From Clostridiales bacterium (GTDB taxonomy: Bacteria; Bacillota_A; Clostridia; Peptostreptococcales; Anaerovoracaceae), in the NCBI GenBank assembly GCA_012510935.1, contig JAAZHB010000221.1, forward strand, positions 1-16,180: a DNA stretch of 16,180 nt. Direction: 5' to 3'. The translations under genes and the position numbers were made by a program. A model generated the notes under the pieces. That model was not told the DNA's origin and searched no databases. It saw only the letters and a list, made by a program, of their open reading frames with translations. This document shows positions 15,003 to 16,180 of this stretch, piece by piece. Positions within the stretch are counted from its first letter, which is position 1. Each line of letters opens with the position of its first letter.

Positions 15003-16145
15003 ATGTTGTCAATTGGATCTTTTATTACTAGCGTTCTTGCTAGCTTGATACTTGGTTTATATTGTTATTTCTACATGAAACATTCTAGTTCTACAATGTA
15101 TAGGGAGAGCAAAGTCATCTCAGTAATACTCTTTATTGCGGGATGCCGTTTGCTTCTGCCCTTTAATTTGGTTCCTACATATAATTTGAAAATCACTGTC
15201 GTTTTACCTACAATAGCTGACTTCCTCTACAGAGAGTCTTCGCTTTGGTCCCTTGAATATTTCCAAATTCTAATAACTGTGTCGTTTGCTATTGGTGTAG
15301 TGGTTCTAATAACCCATTTTACAAGAGCCTATTTGTATAAGAGAGATATTACTAAAGTCAGTTACACCGATGATAAGCTTTCTTACATTTTGAGTGAATG
15401 CATAAACGATTTAGGTTCAAGCAACAATATCACGGCTAGGTATATTGATGCAAAGGTTTCACCTTTTATTATTGGTATTATCCATCCCGTTATATTTGTT
15501 CCATCCGGCATCTTTTGCGACAATGAAATGCCATATGTATTGAAGCATGAAATAATCCATTACCAGCGCAAAGACTTATTAGTTGTATTCTTTATAGCAA
15601 TCTTACAATGCTTATTCTGGTGGAATCCATTCATTAAATTGATTAGGAGACAGCTTGGGCATTCCCTTGAATTTTCAAATGATATGAGTCTAGTTGAAAC
15701 ATTTAATCTAAATGAGAAAATTGAATACGTCGAATGCATAGCTAAGGCTGTAAGAGCAACAACAAGCGATGCTTCTGGGGTTGCTCTTTCATTTGCAAAG
15801 TCTAGTGACCCAGTAGTTCTTAGCAGAGTTAAGAATATTCTTAATTCTAACGAAACAAAGAGCCATCAGTCTTTTATCACAATGATTATTATTTCAATTA
15901 TTGTTCTCGGAGTCTCCTTCACAGTAATGCCCGAACCATCACATCCTATACCAGATGAAATTCTAGAATCCACCATTACTCTTGAGAAAGACCGTACCTA
16001 CTTCGTTGATAAAGGTACCTATTACGATATATATGTAGACAATGAGTTTTTCTGTACTATGGAAAATATGCAGGATGATTTTAAAGATTTTAAAGTATAC
16101 AAGGACGGAAATCAGCCTACACCTAAAGAATCAACACTAGAGTAA
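15003..16145 (+). CDS. M56-family membrane metalloprotease, BlaR1/MecR1-like without penicillin-binding domain
   Basis: 380 aa. Hydrophobic segments at about 4-23, 38-55, 85-108, 191-210 and 290-309. The zinc motif HEIIH is at 182-186 in the cytoplasmic/membrane domain, and Glu in LEFSND (E223) is the likely third ligand. The C-terminal ~70 residues after the last membrane segment are short and acidic, not the ~250-residue penicillin-binding sensor of BlaR1, so a beta-lactam sensing role is not supported. GGAGA lies 8 nt before the ATG. With the preceding repressor it forms a two-gene signal operon; the signal is unknown. The complete frame ends with TAA at 16143-16145. Confidence 0.88.
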   Translation: MLSIGSFITSVLASLILGLYCYFYMKHSSSTMYRESKVISVILFIAGCRLLLPFNLVPTYNLKITVVLPTIADFLYRESSLWSLEYFQILITVSFAIGVVVLITHFTRAYLYKRDITKVSYTDDKLSYILSECINDLGSSNNITARYIDAKVSPFIIGIIHPVIFVPSGIFCDNEMPYVLKHEIIHYQRKDLLVVFFIAILQCLFWWNPFIKLIRRQLGHSLEFSNDMSLVETFNLNEKIEYVECIAKAVRATTSDASGVALSFAKSSDPVVLSRVKNILNSNETKSHQSFITMIIISIIVLGVSFTVMPEPSHPIPDEILESTITLEKDRTYFVDKGTYYDIYVDNEFFCTMENMQDDFKDFKVYKDGNQPTPKESTLE

Positions 16146-16180
16146 AGAATTAATGGGCAACTATATAAACGGCTGTATAA

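Noticed and set aside
16153..16180. Possible start of another plus-strand gene (ATG GGC AAC...)
   Set aside because: No Shine-Dalgarno is visible and only nine codons are inside the window; it cannot be supported.

Overview
The window looks like chromosome of a low-to-mid GC Gram-positive anaerobe of the Clostridia. The basis is a Gram-positive-type DnaK (it lacks the insertion found in proteobacterial DnaK), the hrcA-grpE-dnaK-dnaJ order under a perfect CIRCE operator, AGGAGG-type ribosome binding sites, and a selenium-dependent SelD. A more precise placement (for example near Mogibacterium and relatives) is only a guess. Everything is on the minus strand from 1 to about 13.07 kb, and on the plus strand from 13.24 kb to the end.

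Region 1 (1-3760, minus): heat-shock operon hrcA-grpE-dnaK, running into the first codons of dnaJ at the window edge. It has a TTGACA/TATATT promoter and a perfect CIRCE inverted repeat. Two oddities lie within 40 bp: dnaK meets a TAA just before an in-frame stretch encoding the usual acidic DnaK tail, and the dnaJ reading frame has ATC where ATG is expected.

Region 2 (3791-8280, minus): polyamine-type ABC importer operon. The order is an XRE-cupin regulator, then potA, potB, potC and potD, with overlapping pot genes and a terminator at the end. A perfect 9-5-9 palindrome just downstream of the promoter is a strong operator candidate.

Region 3 (8306-9195, minus): Mrp/NBP35-type iron-sulfur carrier ATPase with its own terminator hairpin.

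Region 4 (9292-14387): a complete selenocysteine kit. On the minus strand are a small ferredoxin-thioredoxin-reductase-like six-cysteine protein, selC (tRNA-Sec, UCA anticodon), selA and selB. Divergently, on the plus strand, is selD, which is itself a selenoprotein: an in-frame TGA at 13338-13340 replaces the catalytic Cys and is followed by a hairpin that fits bacterial SECIS rules. SelD makes selenophosphate, SelA uses it to turn Ser-tRNA-Sec into Sec-tRNA-Sec, and SelB delivers that to UGA. The 3' end of selB is followed by two more copies of a 33-bp unit that keep frame and carry their own stop codons.

Region 5 (14570-16145, plus): a BlaI/MecI-family repressor followed by an M56-family membrane metalloprotease (BlaR1-like) without the penicillin-binding sensor domain.

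No IS element, CRISPR array or phage gene was seen. I found no wholly new system. The best leads are the dnaK/dnaJ junction, the selB tail repeats, the selenoprotein SelD and the pot operator.
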